From contig PXYW01000008.1 of NCBI GenBank assembly GCA_003023695.1, positions 55,372 through 119,371 of the forward strand: DNA of 64,000 nt, read 5' to 3'. The translations under genes were made by a program, and so were the position numbers. Origin of the DNA: Sulfobacillus benefaciens. Its GTDB lineage: Bacteria; Bacillota; Sulfobacillia; Sulfobacillales; Sulfobacillaceae. Below the pieces are notes generated by a model, which did not search any database, was not told the DNA's origin, and saw nothing but the letters and a program-made list of their open reading frames with translations. Position 1 is the stretch's first letter, and each line of letters begins with the position of its first letter. Shown in pieces: positions 43,628 to 53,574 of the stretch.

Positions 43628-46270
43628 ATGACAGAACTGAGTTCACGTTACGATCCGCATACCGTGGAACACAAATGGTATCAACACTGGCGGCAAGGGC
43701 GCTATTTTGAGCCAAGTCAAGCTCCAGGTAAAAAGTCCTTCACGATTGTGATGCCTCCCCCCAATGTGACGGGAGTGTTGCACGTGGGACATGCGCTCAA
43801 CACGACCTGGCAGGATATCCTCATTAGATTTCACCGCATGCTTGGGGACAACACACTGTGGTTGCCAGGCACCGACCACGCGGGGATTCATACCCAGATG
43901 AAAGTCGACGAAATGCTGCGCAGCCAAGGCTACGATCGGCGGGAAATGGGCCGTGAACAATTCGTGCAACAAGTATGGCAGTGGAAAGAAAAATATGGCG
44001 GGGAAATTCTCCGGCAAATTGAACGCCTGGGCGCTTCAGTAGATTGGAGCCGCCTTCGCTTTACCATGGATCCAGGCTTATCCGAAGCGGTGACCGAAGT
44101 CTTTGTGCGATTATACGAAGAGGGACTACTATACCGCGGATACTACATCACCAATTGGTGCGTCTCATGTTTAACGGCTTTGTCCGATATCGAAGTCGAT
44201 CATATTGATGAACCCGGAACCTTAACGTATATCAGGTATCCTTTGGCAGATGGGGCAGGCGAGATTACCGTGGCCACCACCCGTGCTGAAACGATGCTCG
44301 GTGATACTGCGGTCGCTGTTCATCCTGATGACGAACGCTGGAAAGCCTATGTGGGGAAAATGGTGCGGTTGCCATTGGTGAACCGGTTAATCCCCGTGGT
44401 CGCTGACGACTATGTGGATCCTCAATACGGCACAGGAGCCGTTAAGGTGACACCTGCGCATGATCCTAATGACTTCGCGATAGGCGACCGTCATCACCTC
44501 GAACGGCTCAAGGTCATCGGCGAGGATGGCCGGATGACCGAGGCGGCCGGGGCATATCAGGGATTGGACCGGTATCAAGCGCGCAAGCAAGTGCTCGAGG
44601 ATTTGAATGCATTGGGGTTAGTTGTCAAGGTAGAAAACATTACCCATTCTGTCGGGCATTGCGAGAAGTGTGGCACGGCCATTGAACCGTTGTTGTCTCT
44701 ACAATGGTTTGTCCGCATAGCTCCTTTGGCGGAGCCTGCAATTGAAGCCGTGCGCTCGGGCGCCATTGAATTTGTTCCGCCACGGTTTGAGAAAATTTAT
44801 ATGAATTGGATGAATAACATCCGGGACTGGTGCGTGTCACGGCAGATTTGGTGGGGACATCGCATTCCGGCATATTACTGCGATGTCTGTGATAATATTG
44901 TGGTTTCTCGCGTCCCGCCTGAACATTGTCCTCGCTGCGGGGGGACGATGCATCAGGACGACGATGTGTTAGACACCTGGTTTTCGTCGGCCTTATGGCC
45001 ATTTTCCACATTAGGGTGGCCGCGCCAGACCGAGGATCTAGCCACCTTCTATCCTACTTCGGTGCTCTCCACCGCCTATGATATTATTTTCTTCTGGGTG
45101 TCCCGCATGATTATGCAGGGCATTCACTTTACCGGGCAGGTTCCGTTCCGCACTGTGCTTATGCATGGGTTGGTGCGCGATGAACAGGGGCGCAAGATGA
45201 GTAAATCGCTAGGCAACGGCGTTGACCCCATGGACGTAATAGATAAATATGGGGCAGACGCCTTGCGTATAGCCCTAGTCTTATCGTCTGCGCCTGGCAA
45301 TGATCAGCGCTACAGTGCGGAGAGGGTCGAAGCGGGCAGCCATTTTGCCAATAAGATTTACAATGCGACGCGATTTGTTTTGATGAACCTCAGTAACAGG
45401 CCTATGGCAGCTAAAGACACCCCATCCAACCATCTGGCCGATCGATGGATTCGCTATCGCTTGAATATGGCAACTAGGGACATTACCTCCTATCTGGAGA
45501 ATTTTGAATTCGGGCAGGCGGCCCGCGTGATTTATGATTTTCTCTGGGACGACTTCTGCGATTGGTATATCGAACTGGCCAAGGTTCGGTTGAAATCGTC
45601 TTCTGAAAGGGAGCGGGCAATTGTATTACGTACATTAGTTGATGTCGAACAAGATGCCTTAAAGCTGCTGCATCCATTTATGCCCTTTGTCACCGAAGAG
45701 CTGTGGCATGCCTTGCCTCACCAGGGCGACAGCATTATGGTGACCCGGTGGCCACGCGAGCAATTCGTCGATTTTAATGATGATGATCAAAAGCAATTTC
45801 AGGCATTGCAGGATTTAATCCGGGGCATAAGAAATCTCCGCGCAGAACTTACCTTGCCGCCCAGTAAGCGGGCAGATGTAACGATATGGGTGGATGACCA
45901 GGTCAGAGTGGACCAATTGCAAACGGTTCAAGAAGAGATTCGCGAACTCGGAAGATTATCACATATGACGATATTATCAAGAACTGACGACGCGATTAGC
46001 AAGCCACCCCACGCCATCTCGCAAGTGGTCTCAGGGGCTACCATTTATATGCCTCTTGAGGGCTTGGTTGACATTGATAAGGAAAACAGCCGGCTCTCTA
46101 AACTCTTGGAGACGACGCGTGCCGAATTGGACCGTGTCCGGAGGCAATTAGCGGATCCGAATTTTTGTCAGCGGGCGCCGCAGGCAGTGGTAGACAAAGC
46201 GCGCATGTCGGAACAGGATTTAGAAATCCGATTGGCACGTCTTCAGGAACGTTTGGAGGATCTGGCGTGA
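43628..46270 (+). CDS. valS: Valyl-tRNA synthetase
   Basis: 880 residues, class Ia. The HIGH motif reads HVGH in PPNVTGVLHVGHALN (near 52) and the KMSKS loop is RKMSKSLGNG (near 523). Two Cys pairs (CDVCDN, CPRCGG) make a zinc knuckle. The anticodon-binding domain and the C-terminal coiled coil rich in Arg/Glu complete the enzyme. It charges tRNA-Val and hydrolyses mischarged Thr in its CP1 domain. It is regulated by the T-box upstream; its stop overlaps the folC start (GTGA). Confidence 0.97.
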   Translation: MTELSSRYDPHTVEHKWYQHWRQGRYFEPSQAPGKKSFTIVMPPPNVTGVLHVGHALNTTWQDILIRFHRMLGDNTLWLPGTDHAGIHTQMKVDEMLRSQGYDRREMGREQFVQQVWQWKEKYGGEILRQIERLGASVDWSRLRFTMDPGLSEAVTEVFVRLYEEGLLYRGYYITNWCVSCLTALSDIEVDHIDEPGTLTYIRYPLADGAGEITVATTRAETMLGDTAVAVHPDDERWKAYVGKMVRLPLVNRLIPVVADDYVDPQYGTGAVKVTPAHDPNDFAIGDRHHLERLKVIGEDGRMTEAAGAYQGLDRYQARKQVLEDLNALGLVVKVENITHSVGHCEKCGTAIEPLLSLQWFVRIAPLAEPAIEAVRSGAIEFVPPRFEKIYMNWMNNIRDWCVSRQIWWGHRIPAYYCDVCDNIVVSRVPPEHCPRCGGTMHQDDDVLDTWFSSALWPFSTLGWPRQTEDLATFYPTSVLSTAYDIIFFWVSRMIMQGIHFTGQVPFRTVLMHGLVRDEQGRKMSKSLGNGVDPMDVIDKYGADALRIALVLSSAPGNDQRYSAERVEAGSHFANKIYNATRFVLMNLSNRPMAAKDTPSNHLADRWIRYRLNMATRDITSYLENFEFGQAARVIYDFLWDDFCDWYIELAKVRLKSSSERERAIVLRTLVDVEQDALKLLHPFMPFVTEELWHALPHQGDSIMVTRWPREQFVDFNDDDQKQFQALQDLIRGIRNLRAELTLPPSKRADVTIWVDDQVRVDQLQTVQEEIRELGRLSHMTILSRTDDAISKPPHAISQVVSGATIYMPLEGLVDIDKENSRLSKLLETTRAELDRVRRQLADPNFCQRAPQAVVDKARMSEQDLEIRLARLQERLEDLA

Positions 46271-47544
46271 AGGAAAATTGGTGGCAGGGATTAACCAAAA
46301 TAGGAATGCGGCCCGGAATGGAACGTACCTCTGATCTGCTGCGACGTTTAGGGGATCCGCAATTGCGGTATCCAATTATTCATGTGGCAGGCACCAACGG
46401 CAAAGGCTCCACTGCGACGCTGATTACCGCCGCTTTAATGTCGCAAGGATATCGTGTGGGACTCACCACATCACCTGATTTGGGTCAAATAAACGAACGG
46501 GTGATGATTAATCAAGAACCATTGGATCCAGACACTTGGAACCGTCTAGGAGATCAAGTCGAGGCGGTTGGGAGCCAAATGACGGATATCCCCACATTTT
46601 TTGAAGCGGTGACGGCGCTGGCGTTTTTGGCGTTCGCAGAACACTCCGTAGATGTGGCTGTGGTGGAGGTAGGACTGGGCGGCCGTTTGGATGCGACCAA
46701 TGTGATTCCCCCGCCATTGCTTACCGTGATTACTCCTATTGCATTTGACCACATGGACCGGTTAGGCAATACCATAGAACAAATCGCCAGCGAGAAGGCG
46801 GGAGTAATCAAAACCGGGAGCCGTGTGGTGATTGCACGTCAACCGTACCCCGCGGCTAGGGACGTTTTAGTGGAGAAATCGAAGCAAATGGGGGTCAGTC
46901 TCTTTGAAGCGGATCTGTGGCCCGAGTGTAACAGCTCCGGTGTCTGGTGGAGTGACCCGGAGGCGGGAGATATGCGTGTTCCGCTGTTAGGCGCGTATCA
47001 GACAGAAAATGTGGCGACGGCTCGAAAAGCCGTGTCTGTATTACAACAGCTAGGATGGATTACCAATTGGGAGGCTCTAAGAACATCATGGGCTAATGCC
47101 AAATGGCCGGGACGATTCCAAGTGGTCAGCCACAATCCCTTATGGGTGATTGATGGCGCCCATAACCTTCATGGAGTGATGGGACTGGTCAACACCTTGT
47201 CGCGAGATCCGTGGAATCGCTACCAGTGGCATATGATTTTTGCGGTGCTGAAAGACAAACCGGGACAAGCCATGTTGGAGGCGTTGTTGCCGTTTGCCGC
47301 CCATATCACGTTAACTCAAGTTCCCGGAGAACGGGGGGCCAACCCATTACCGTTATTTCAGCACTGTGCATCTAAGGTGCCAATGGTGGTCATTGACGAT
47401 CCTCTCGACGCGGTAAGACATGCGAGGGCAGCGCACGCCGAATCTCAGGATGCCGTGCTGGTCTGCGGATCATTGGCACTTTTGAGCTATCTTAACCAAC
47501 GCCGGGCATTTCTTCCGGAATCTGCCAATGTTGTCGAACAATAG
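46267..47544 (+). CDS. folC: Folylpolyglutamate/dihydrofolate synthase
   Basis: About 425 residues of the Mur-ligase-like family. The P-loop is HVAGTNGKGSTATL (near 43), then VEVGLGGRLDATNVI and the C-terminal VIDGAHNLHGV. It adds glutamates to folates, ATP-dependently. GTG 46267 overlaps the valS stop and has GGAGG eight bases upstream, so the longer frame from 46165 is rejected. The valS-folC order is common in Firmicutes. Confidence 0.93.
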   Translation: MKENWWQGLTKIGMRPGMERTSDLLRRLGDPQLRYPIIHVAGTNGKGSTATLITAALMSQGYRVGLTTSPDLGQINERVMINQEPLDPDTWNRLGDQVEAVGSQMTDIPTFFEAVTALAFLAFAEHSVDVAVVEVGLGGRLDATNVIPPPLLTVITPIAFDHMDRLGNTIEQIASEKAGVIKTGSRVVIARQPYPAARDVLVEKSKQMGVSLFEADLWPECNSSGVWWSDPEAGDMRVPLLGAYQTENVATARKAVSVLQQLGWITNWEALRTSWANAKWPGRFQVVSHNPLWVIDGAHNLHGVMGLVNTLSRDPWNRYQWHMIFAVLKDKPGQAMLEALLPFAAHITLTQVPGERGANPLPLFQHCASKVPMVVIDDPLDAVRHARAAHAESQDAVLVCGSLALLSYLNQRRAFLPESANVVEQ

Positions 47545-47684
47545 GAGGCAATACGGTGAATTTGACCAAGAGTGGAAGCTTTTCAACAATTGCCCTCGAT
47601 ACATGTCGGATGTTATGCTGAACAGGACCCAAAATTTCATGGCGGACTTCAGTGATTCCCACTGTGCCTAATCGGGAGGTTTTT

Positions 47685-47948
47685 ATGCGCCATCGCCATC
47701 AGGGATTTCTCATGGCTGTGCTTTATGCTGTGGTCGGCGCCATTATTGGCTCTGTCATCGGACGAATGCTAGCCCCAGTGTGGAGCCCAATCGGCCATAA
47801 CTATTTTCAATTCGGCAGTTCTCCAAAGACGCCATGGACATTAAACTTGGGGGTTGTGGGACTTCAATTAGGAGTATGGTTAACCCTCAATTTAGGGGGC
47901 ATTATAGGCTTGATTGGTGGACTTTTTTGGTATCAACGCAGAGGGTAG
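47685..47948 (+). CDS. DUF4321-type small membrane protein
   Basis: 87 residues with two hydrophobic helices (about 6-28 and 55-78) separated by a polar loop, WSPIGHNYFQFG. This is the DUF4321 pattern, commonly found just upstream of maf in clostridial genomes. GGGAGG precedes the ATG. Function unknown. Confidence 0.75.
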   Translation: MRHRHQGFLMAVLYAVVGAIIGSVIGRMLAPVWSPIGHNYFQFGSSPKTPWTLNLGVVGLQLGVWLTLNLGGIIGLIGGLFWYQRRG

Positions 47949-47959
47949 GAGGTTCCCGG

Positions 47960-48544
47960 TTGAGCGCTCAATATGTATTAGCGTCAGCATCACCACGGCG
48001 AATTCAACTATTGACGCAACTGGGATTAACTTTTATTGCAGTGCCTGCCGACGTTGATGAAACGGCAAGACCCAAGGAACGGCCACAATCCTTAGTGCGA
48101 CGGCTAGCCGCCACCAAAGCGATAACCGTGAGTGGGCATTATCCTGACGATGTGATCATTGGCTCGGATACGGTGGTGGCGCAAGGATGCCAAATTTACG
48201 GAAAACCGAGAGATGAGGCTCATGCGCGCCATATTTTGCGACAGCTTAGCGGCAAGCGACACCAAGTGTATACTGCGGTCGCGGTCTATTGTGCCCAGCA
48301 GGGGCGTGGATATGTTGATGTGGTTGTGGCGCATGTGACCTTTCGGTCCCTGGCGGCGTTAGAAATCGCGGACTATGTTCAAAGTGGGGAGCCCATGGAC
48401 AAGGCGGGAGGCTATGCCATTCAGGGACAGGCTGGCAAATGGGTGACGAGCTTTGAGGGGAATTTGCAAACCGTCATCGGCTTGCCTACCGACCAGGTTA
48501 AGCATCTGATTGAGCGAATCGGCTCTGGCGGAGCGACATCGTGA
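47960..48544 (+). CDS. maf: Maf-family nucleoside triphosphate pyrophosphatase
   Basis: About 194 residues. The N-terminal signature is LASASPRRIQLL, with DVDET, IIGSDTVV and GKPRDEAHARHIL following. Maf proteins hydrolyse dTTP, UTP or modified nucleotides and influence septum formation. The TTG at 47960 follows AGGAGG. It overlaps radC by four bases (GTGA). Confidence 0.93.
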   Translation: MSAQYVLASASPRRIQLLTQLGLTFIAVPADVDETARPKERPQSLVRRLAATKAITVSGHYPDDVIIGSDTVVAQGCQIYGKPRDEAHARHILRQLSGKRHQVYTAVAVYCAQQGRGYVDVVVAHVTFRSLAALEIADYVQSGEPMDKAGGYAIQGQAGKWVTSFEGNLQTVIGLPTDQVKHLIERIGSGGATS

Positions 48545-49215
48545 CGTACCGGGTACAAGACCTGCCGTCCGATCAACGGCCGCGAGAAAGGTTGCTGTCG
48601 AGGGGGCCAGGAAGCTTAAGTGATGTTGAAATTATGGCGGTTTTGTTAGGGACCGGCACCATGGGGCAATCAGTGCTGCAAGTGAGTCAGGAGCTGTTGG
48701 AAGATGGCTGGAAGGGATTAAAGAACCGAACTGCGGAGGAATTGTTGAAAGTCCGTGGCTTGGGAAAGGCCAAAGTGGCTTTGTTGCTGGCGGCGCTGGA
48801 AATTGGTTCTCGTTTGGCGAAACAGGAAGTGGGCGGCGTCATCGAGGGACCGGAGGACGCGGTCCTGTTGCTGTCAGATATGACAGGCTTGGATCAAGAA
48901 GAGTTTCGGGTGATTTTATTGAATACCAAAGGACGCGTACTTGCCATTAATACCGTGTTTCGCGGGGGACTGGATAGTGTCGAGGTGTTTCCGCGTGAGA
49001 TTTTTAAACGGGCGGTGGCACATTCAGCGGCTTCCATCATCGTGGCGCATAATCATCCCAGCGGAGATCCCACCCCAAGTCCGGAGGATCGCAAACTGAC
49101 GCGAAGACTGGAAGAAGCAGGAACGATCATGGGTATTACCGTGTTGGACCATATTGTAATAGGACATTCACAGCATGTCAGCCTGCACCAAGGGCAGACG
49201 ACTAAATTGAGTTAA
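48541..49215 (+). CDS. radC: RadC-like JAB-domain protein
   Basis: 224 residues. An N-terminal helix-hairpin-helix (VRGLGKAKVALLLAALEIG) is followed by a JAB/MPN domain with the metal motif VAHNHPSGDPTPSPED. The historical name reflects a supposed DNA-repair role that has not held up. Its GTG overlaps maf. It lies directly before mreB, as in many Firmicutes. Confidence 0.93.
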   Translation: MTYRVQDLPSDQRPRERLLSRGPGSLSDVEIMAVLLGTGTMGQSVLQVSQELLEDGWKGLKNRTAEELLKVRGLGKAKVALLLAALEIGSRLAKQEVGGVIEGPEDAVLLLSDMTGLDQEEFRVILLNTKGRVLAINTVFRGGLDSVEVFPREIFKRAVAHSAASIIVAHNHPSGDPTPSPEDRKLTRRLEEAGTIMGITVLDHIVIGHSQHVSLHQGQTTKLS

Positions 49216-49232
49216 GGGGGATTCATTAACCC

Positions 49233-50261
49233 ATGAGAAGCATGTTCGCGGCGTTTTCAAAGGATATGGGCATTGATTTGGGAACTGCCAATACGGTGGT
49301 GTTTGTCAAAGGGAAAGGGATTGTGCTGCAAGAACCCTCGGTGGTCGCTATTGATCAAATGACCGGAGAAATGATTGCTGTGGGGCAAGAGGCCAAGCAG
49401 ATGGTGGGCAGGACCCCGGGCAACATTCGTGCGGTACGCCCGTTGAAAGATGGGGTTATTGCTGACTTTGACACTACGCAAGCTATGCTCAAGTACTTTA
49501 TAAAAAAAGCCAGCAACAATAACCGCTTGTTTCATCCGTTAGTGGTCATTGGGGTACCTTCGGGTGTGACCGGCGTCGAAGAGCGAGCAGTCAAAGACGC
49601 TGCCCAACAAGCTGGCGCTCGGGAATGTTTGGTGGTTGAAGAGCCGATGGCAGCGGCTATTGGCGCGGGATTGCCTGTCAATGAACCTACCGGCAATATG
49701 ATTGTGGATGTTGGCGGTGGGACGTGCGAGGTGGCTATTATTTCCCTGGATGGTATTGTCACGTCCAAGTCCATCCGCGTGGCTGGCGATGAAATGGACG
49801 AGGCTATTGTCAATCATATTAAACGTACTTATAACATGATGATTGGAGAACGCACTGCGGAAGAGGTCAAGATTACCATAGGTTCGGCATATCCTCCGGA
49901 TCATGAGGAAACTATGGATGTCAGAGGTCGTGACTTGGTCACAGGATTGCCGAAAACTCTCAAGGTCAACTCGACTGAAATTCAACGTGCTTTATCCGAA
50001 ACCGTGAATACCATCGTCGAAGCGATCAAGGCGACTTTAGAAAAATCTCCGCCGGAATTGGCGGCAGATATTATGGACCGCGGCATTGTCATGACAGGTG
50101 GGGGATCCATGCTACGCAATTTCGACCGGTTGGTCAGTTCGGAGACCGGGATGCCGGTTCATCAAGCCGAGGATCCGCTGCTGACCGTGGTAAGAGGAAC
50201 CGGCATGGTGTTAGAAGATCATCATCATTTGGAGGCCCTGCGACGACGTAATCATCGGTAA
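49233..50261 (+). CDS. mreB: Rod-shape protein MreB
   Basis: 342-residue actin homologue. Phosphate-1 motif GIDLGTANT, phosphate-2 [11 protein letters not shown] and the adenosine motif TGGGSMLRN are present. It forms membrane-associated filaments that guide side-wall synthesis with MreC, MreD and RodA, all encoded nearby. The C-terminal histidine-rich end ([14 protein letters not shown]) is a local peculiarity. Confidence 0.97.
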   Translation: MRSMFAAFSKDMGIDLGTANTVVFVKGKGIVLQEPSVVAIDQMTGEMIAVGQEAKQMVGRTPGNIRAVRPLKDGVIADFDTTQAMLKYFIKKASNNNRLFHPLVVIGVPSGVTGVEERAVKDAAQQAGARECLVVEEPMAAAIGAGLPVNEPTGNMIVDVGGGTCEVAIISLDGIVTSKSIRVAGDEMDEAIVNHIKRTYNMMIGERTAEEVKITIGSAYPPDHEETMDVRGRDLVTGLPKTLKVNSTEIQRALSETVNTIVEAIKATLEKSPPELAADIMDRGIVMTGGGSMLRNFDRLVSSETGMPVHQAEDPLLTVVRGTGMVLEDHHHLEALRRRNHR

Positions 50262-50287
50262 TCCATGACTTTTGGGAGGGACGGATC

Positions 50288-51157
50288 ATGGGCGGTTTTT
50301 TCTACAAGTGGCGCCGCCCGCTCATCACCATTTTGGCCGTAATGGTGTTGGCGGTTTCTTTGAGCTATACAGCCCATGTTCGCGGTCGAGTCGTTGAACT
50401 GAGCAATCTAGTGGGAACCATTGTGTCTCCCGCGTCTTCTAGTTTAGCCTTTATTGGGCATCAGGCGGGGGTGGGTGTCAGTACAGTCGGCCAACTGTTT
50501 ACACTGCAAGCACAAAATCGCGAATTGAAACAGAAACTGCTTTTGTACAATAGCATGAAACTTGAGTTGTCAGAAGTCTTGGCAGCGAACAGCCGCCTGC
50601 GGGGGTTGTTGGGATTGCAGCAGACCCTCAGTAGTTGGAAGTTGCTGCCGGCCAGTATTATCGCCCGCAACCCGGACAATTGGTTCAGCACGCTAGTCAT
50701 TGATCGGGGATCATCCAGTGGAGTAAAGACTGGAATGTCGGTTATCGTTCCTCAAGGCGTGGTGGGGCGCATTGTTGCGGTATCTTCGACGTCATCCACT
50801 GTCATGTTGATTTTGGATCCTAATAGCGGTGTGGGGGCCATGGATACCAGATCTCAGGCCGCAGGGGTGTTATTGGGCCAAGATCCCATCACAGGACTGC
50901 TGAAATTTCAACTGTTCTCGCACCGCCCCGATATTTTGCCAGGGGATGCGGTGGTCACATCAGGATTTAGCCAATATTATCCCAAGGGATTGTTGTTGGG
51001 ACAGGTGACTTCGGTGTCCCGCGTTCAGTTCGGCTTGACAGAAGTGGCTACGGTAGAGCCATCTGTGGACTTTAACCGGCTGCAATCGGTTATGGTCGTG
51101 TTATCCCATCCTACGGGGACTAGCGCACCCCCGATTTATGGGGGTGGCAATAGTTAA
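50288..51157 (+). CDS. mreC: Rod-shape protein MreC
   Basis: 289 residues: one N-terminal helix (about 8-28), a coiled coil (about 70-105, rich in Leu/Lys/Glu) and a double beta-barrel domain containing ARNPDNWFSTLVIDRGSSSG and ILDPNSGVGAM. It links the cytoskeleton to the murein synthases. GGGAGGG precedes the ATG. The stop TAATG overlaps the start of mreD. Confidence 0.95.
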   Translation: MGGFFYKWRRPLITILAVMVLAVSLSYTAHVRGRVVELSNLVGTIVSPASSSLAFIGHQAGVGVSTVGQLFTLQAQNRELKQKLLLYNSMKLELSEVLAANSRLRGLLGLQQTLSSWKLLPASIIARNPDNWFSTLVIDRGSSSGVKTGMSVIVPQGVVGRIVAVSSTSSTVMLILDPNSGVGAMDTRSQAAGVLLGQDPITGLLKFQLFSHRPDILPGDAVVTSGFSQYYPKGLLLGQVTSVSRVQFGLTEVATVEPSVDFNRLQSVMVVLSHPTGTSAPPIYGGGNS

Positions 51158-51669
51158 TGTGGCAATATCGTCCGTTAACCTGGTTTTTGCTGTATTTGCT
51201 GGGCATTTTGATTCAAACCGCGTTGTTGCCGCAAATTTTCCCCATCGGATACGTGCCTAATGTGGTGGTGTCGGTGACAGTTCTCATTGCGCTTTATGAG
51301 TCGCCTTCGCGCGGCATGGTAGCGGGCCTCATGGGAGGACTGATGCAAGACCTGTGGGCAGGACGTATGATTGGGTTAAACACCGTGACTTTTGCCTTGC
51401 TGGGCTGGGGTGTCGGATACATTCAGTCTAAAATTGTCCGCGACCAAGTATTTGTTCCGGGATTGATAGCTGGTCTGAGCCAAGTGCTGGTTGTGCCGTT
51501 TCAGTGGTTGGTGCTAACCATTGCGGGCTATCATTTTGGATGGCTAAGTTTCGTGCGGCCATTGCCTGTCTGGATTTTGTTCTCCATGTTCTTTACCCCG
51601 GGTCTGGGCGGTGTGCTCGGGTTTCGGTCCCGCCGCGAATTGGATAACGGATTTTCCGCGACCGGATAG
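51157..51669 (+). CDS. mreD: Rod-shape protein MreD
   Basis: 170 residues, five hydrophobic helices, with the typical LMGGLMQDLWAG turn. It is an inner-membrane partner of MreC. The start overlaps mreC by one base. A good terminator follows, closing the mre transcript. Confidence 0.92.
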   Translation: MWQYRPLTWFLLYLLGILIQTALLPQIFPIGYVPNVVVSVTVLIALYESPSRGMVAGLMGGLMQDLWAGRMIGLNTVTFALLGWGVGYIQSKIVRDQVFVPGLIAGLSQVLVVPFQWLVLTIAGYHFGWLSFVRPLPVWILFSMFFTPGLGGVLGFRSRRELDNGFSATG

Positions 51670-51699
51670 TCGGCAAAACGCCTGATGATCAGCTCATTT

Positions 51700-51731
51700 C
51701 CGACGGGCTATAGCGAGCCACGTCGGTTTTT
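51700..51731 (+). terminator. Terminator after mreD
   Basis: CCGAC with inner GGCT pairs with AGCC and GTCGG, followed by five T. Confidence 0.8.
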
Positions 51732-51851
51732 GCCTATTTATAGGATAATTTTGTTGCAAAATCTTGCATCAACGGGCGCTTTGGGAGCAGGAGTTCTGCG
51801 CTCGGCAGAGAATGTGTTAGATGCTGGCGTAAATAGGGGGGAGGCGTTTTG

Positions 51852-52397
51852 ATGGCACGGCAACCCAAAGACTCGACGAATGCCCAAGATGCCCCGGTTT
51901 CGTCGGAAGCCAAATCTAAACGCCGCGCTCGTGACCCTGAAACAGTGCCGGAGGCGACAAAGAGCGAATCTCCAAAACCTTTTGTGGAGCGACTGGTAGA
52001 ACGCAAAAGCGTCCGAGATTGGGAAGACGAGGCGCGGAGACATCCTACTTTGTTAATTCGGAAAACACTTCGGTCGGGACAAAATGTACGGTTTTACGGT
52101 AATGTGGTGGTGTTAGGGGATGTCAATCCGGGGGCGGAAATTACCGCTGGAGGGGACATTATCGTGATGGGTTGGCTTAGGGGGCTTGCACATGCGGGGG
52201 CCGAGGGGGATGAGCGGGCCATGGTCAGTGCCTTTCGTCTTAATCCTACGCAATTGCGGATCGCCCATTTGATCGCACGATCGCCGGATGCAGGGGAAGC
52301 GACAATGCCCGATGTACCGGAAATTGCTGAGATTCGCGAGGGTCAATTAGTCATTGATCGATGGCAAAACAGTGTGTTGGGAAGCTTGGTAAGATAA
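51852..52397 (+). CDS. minC: MinC, C-terminal domain form
   Basis: 181 residues. The C-terminal beta-helix domain is clear from about residue 65 (LIRKTLRSGQNVRFYGNVVV, LGDVNPGAEITAGGDIIVMG). The usual MinC N-terminal FtsZ-inhibiting domain is absent; instead there are about 60 charged, lysine/arginine- and proline-rich residues. It partners MinD, encoded next. GGGGAGG precedes; TTG 51849 is an alternative start. It is shorter than the typical 210-230 residues. Confidence 0.88.
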   Translation: MARQPKDSTNAQDAPVSSEAKSKRRARDPETVPEATKSESPKPFVERLVERKSVRDWEDEARRHPTLLIRKTLRSGQNVRFYGNVVVLGDVNPGAEITAGGDIIVMGWLRGLAHAGAEGDERAMVSAFRLNPTQLRIAHLIARSPDAGEATMPDVPEIAEIREGQLVIDRWQNSVLGSLVR

Positions 52398-52413
52398 GGG
52401 GGAGCTTAGGGTT

Positions 52414-53211
52414 ATGGGAGAAGCCATTGTCATCACTTCAGGGAAAGGGGGGGTAGGAAAGACTACGACGACTGCCAATCTGGGTGCCGGGCTTGCCAAG
52501 GACGGTCACAAGGTGGCCCTGATCGATGCCGACATCGGTCTTAGAAATCTTGATGTGGTGATGGGGTTGGAAAACCGTATTGTTTATGACTTGGTTGACG
52601 TGGTGGAAGGCTTCGCCAAATTGAAGCATGCCCTTATCAAGGACAAGCGGTTCGAGAATCTTTACTTGTTGCCAGCCGCCCAAACACGTGACAAAACCGC
52701 GGTGTCACCGGAACAAATGCGGGATTTGGTAGAACAAATGAAGGAAGAGTTCGATTTTGTGTTGATTGATTCCCCTGCAGGAATTGAACAGGGTTTTAAA
52801 AATGCAGTGGCTGGTGCGGACAAGGCGTTGGTGGTGGCGACTCCAGAGGTTTCATCGGTCAGGGATGCTGATCGGATTATTGGCTTGTTGGAAGCCCAAG
52901 AAAAACATAAGCCATTTTTGATTATTAATCGGATACGGGCCGATATGGTCAAAAAAGGCGATATGATGGATATTGACGACATGATTGAAATTTTGGCTAT
53001 TGAGCTGTTGGGTGTGGTTCCGGAAGATGAAGCCATCGTCGTGTCGACCAATCGCGGAGAACCTGCCGTGCTCAATTCCCAGTCACGGGCCGGAGAGGCT
53101 TATCGGAACATTGTTAGGCGACTACAAGGTGAAAATGTGCCAATGATGAAACTAGAAGATGAATCGGGATTTTTTGGCCGTCTGAGAAAACTAATGGGGT
53201 TTAAGGGATGA
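52414..53211 (+). CDS. minD: Septum-site ATPase MinD
   Basis: 265 residues. Deviant Walker A GKGGVGKTTTTANLG, DADIGLRNLD and DSPAGIEQG are present. The last 15 residues (GFFGRLRKLMGFKG) form the amphipathic membrane-targeting helix. It recruits MinC to the membrane to block polar division. The stop lies close to minE, inside the same operon. Confidence 0.96.
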   Translation: MGEAIVITSGKGGVGKTTTTANLGAGLAKDGHKVALIDADIGLRNLDVVMGLENRIVYDLVDVVEGFAKLKHALIKDKRFENLYLLPAAQTRDKTAVSPEQMRDLVEQMKEEFDFVLIDSPAGIEQGFKNAVAGADKALVVATPEVSSVRDADRIIGLLEAQEKHKPFLIINRIRADMVKKGDMMDIDDMIEILAIELLGVVPEDEAIVVSTNRGEPAVLNSQSRAGEAYRNIVRRLQGENVPMMKLEDESGFFGRLRKLMGFKG

Positions 53212-53228
53212 GCCGAGGAGGGAGAGCC

Positions 53229-53501
53229 ATGTTCGATTTGTTCGCAAAAGTTTTTGGACGCGACGATGCGAGCAAAGAAGTGGCTAAGGAGCGTCTACGC
53301 TTGGTTCTCGTGCATGATCGGGCAAGTTTATCGCCGCAGGCGATGGAAAATCTTAAGAATGACCTGCTGAAAGTCATCTCCGAGTATATGGATATTGATG
53401 ACCAGGGATTTCGCGTAGACTTTTCCCGACATGATGACGCAATGGCACTGGTAGCGAATATACCGATTCGCAGTGTGAAACGGCAATCGTTGTCAAAGTA
53501 G
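53229..53501 (+). CDS. minE: Cell division topological factor MinE
   Basis: About 90 residues. The N-terminal membrane-targeting helix MFDLFAKVFG is followed by the MinD-stimulating strand KERLRLVLVHDRASLSP and a C-terminal dimer domain. It makes the MinCD pattern dynamic. GGAGGGAG precedes the ATG; the frame's earlier start at 53208 is not needed. Confidence 0.93.
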   Translation: MFDLFAKVFGRDDASKEVAKERLRLVLVHDRASLSPQAMENLKNDLLKVISEYMDIDDQGFRVDFSRHDDAMALVANIPIRSVKRQSLSK

Positions 53502-53515
53502 GTATTATAATGGTC

Positions 53516-53544
53516 TCGACCACTAGGCCCTCTCCTTGTATACT
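53516..53544 (+). promoter_or_regulatory. Candidate rodA promoter
   Basis: TCGACC (53516-53521), a 17-base spacer and TATACT (53539-53544), 30 bases before the rodA GTG. Confidence 0.5.
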
Positions 53545-53574
53545 GGAAGGAATCATAAGGAAAGGGCCGAGACC

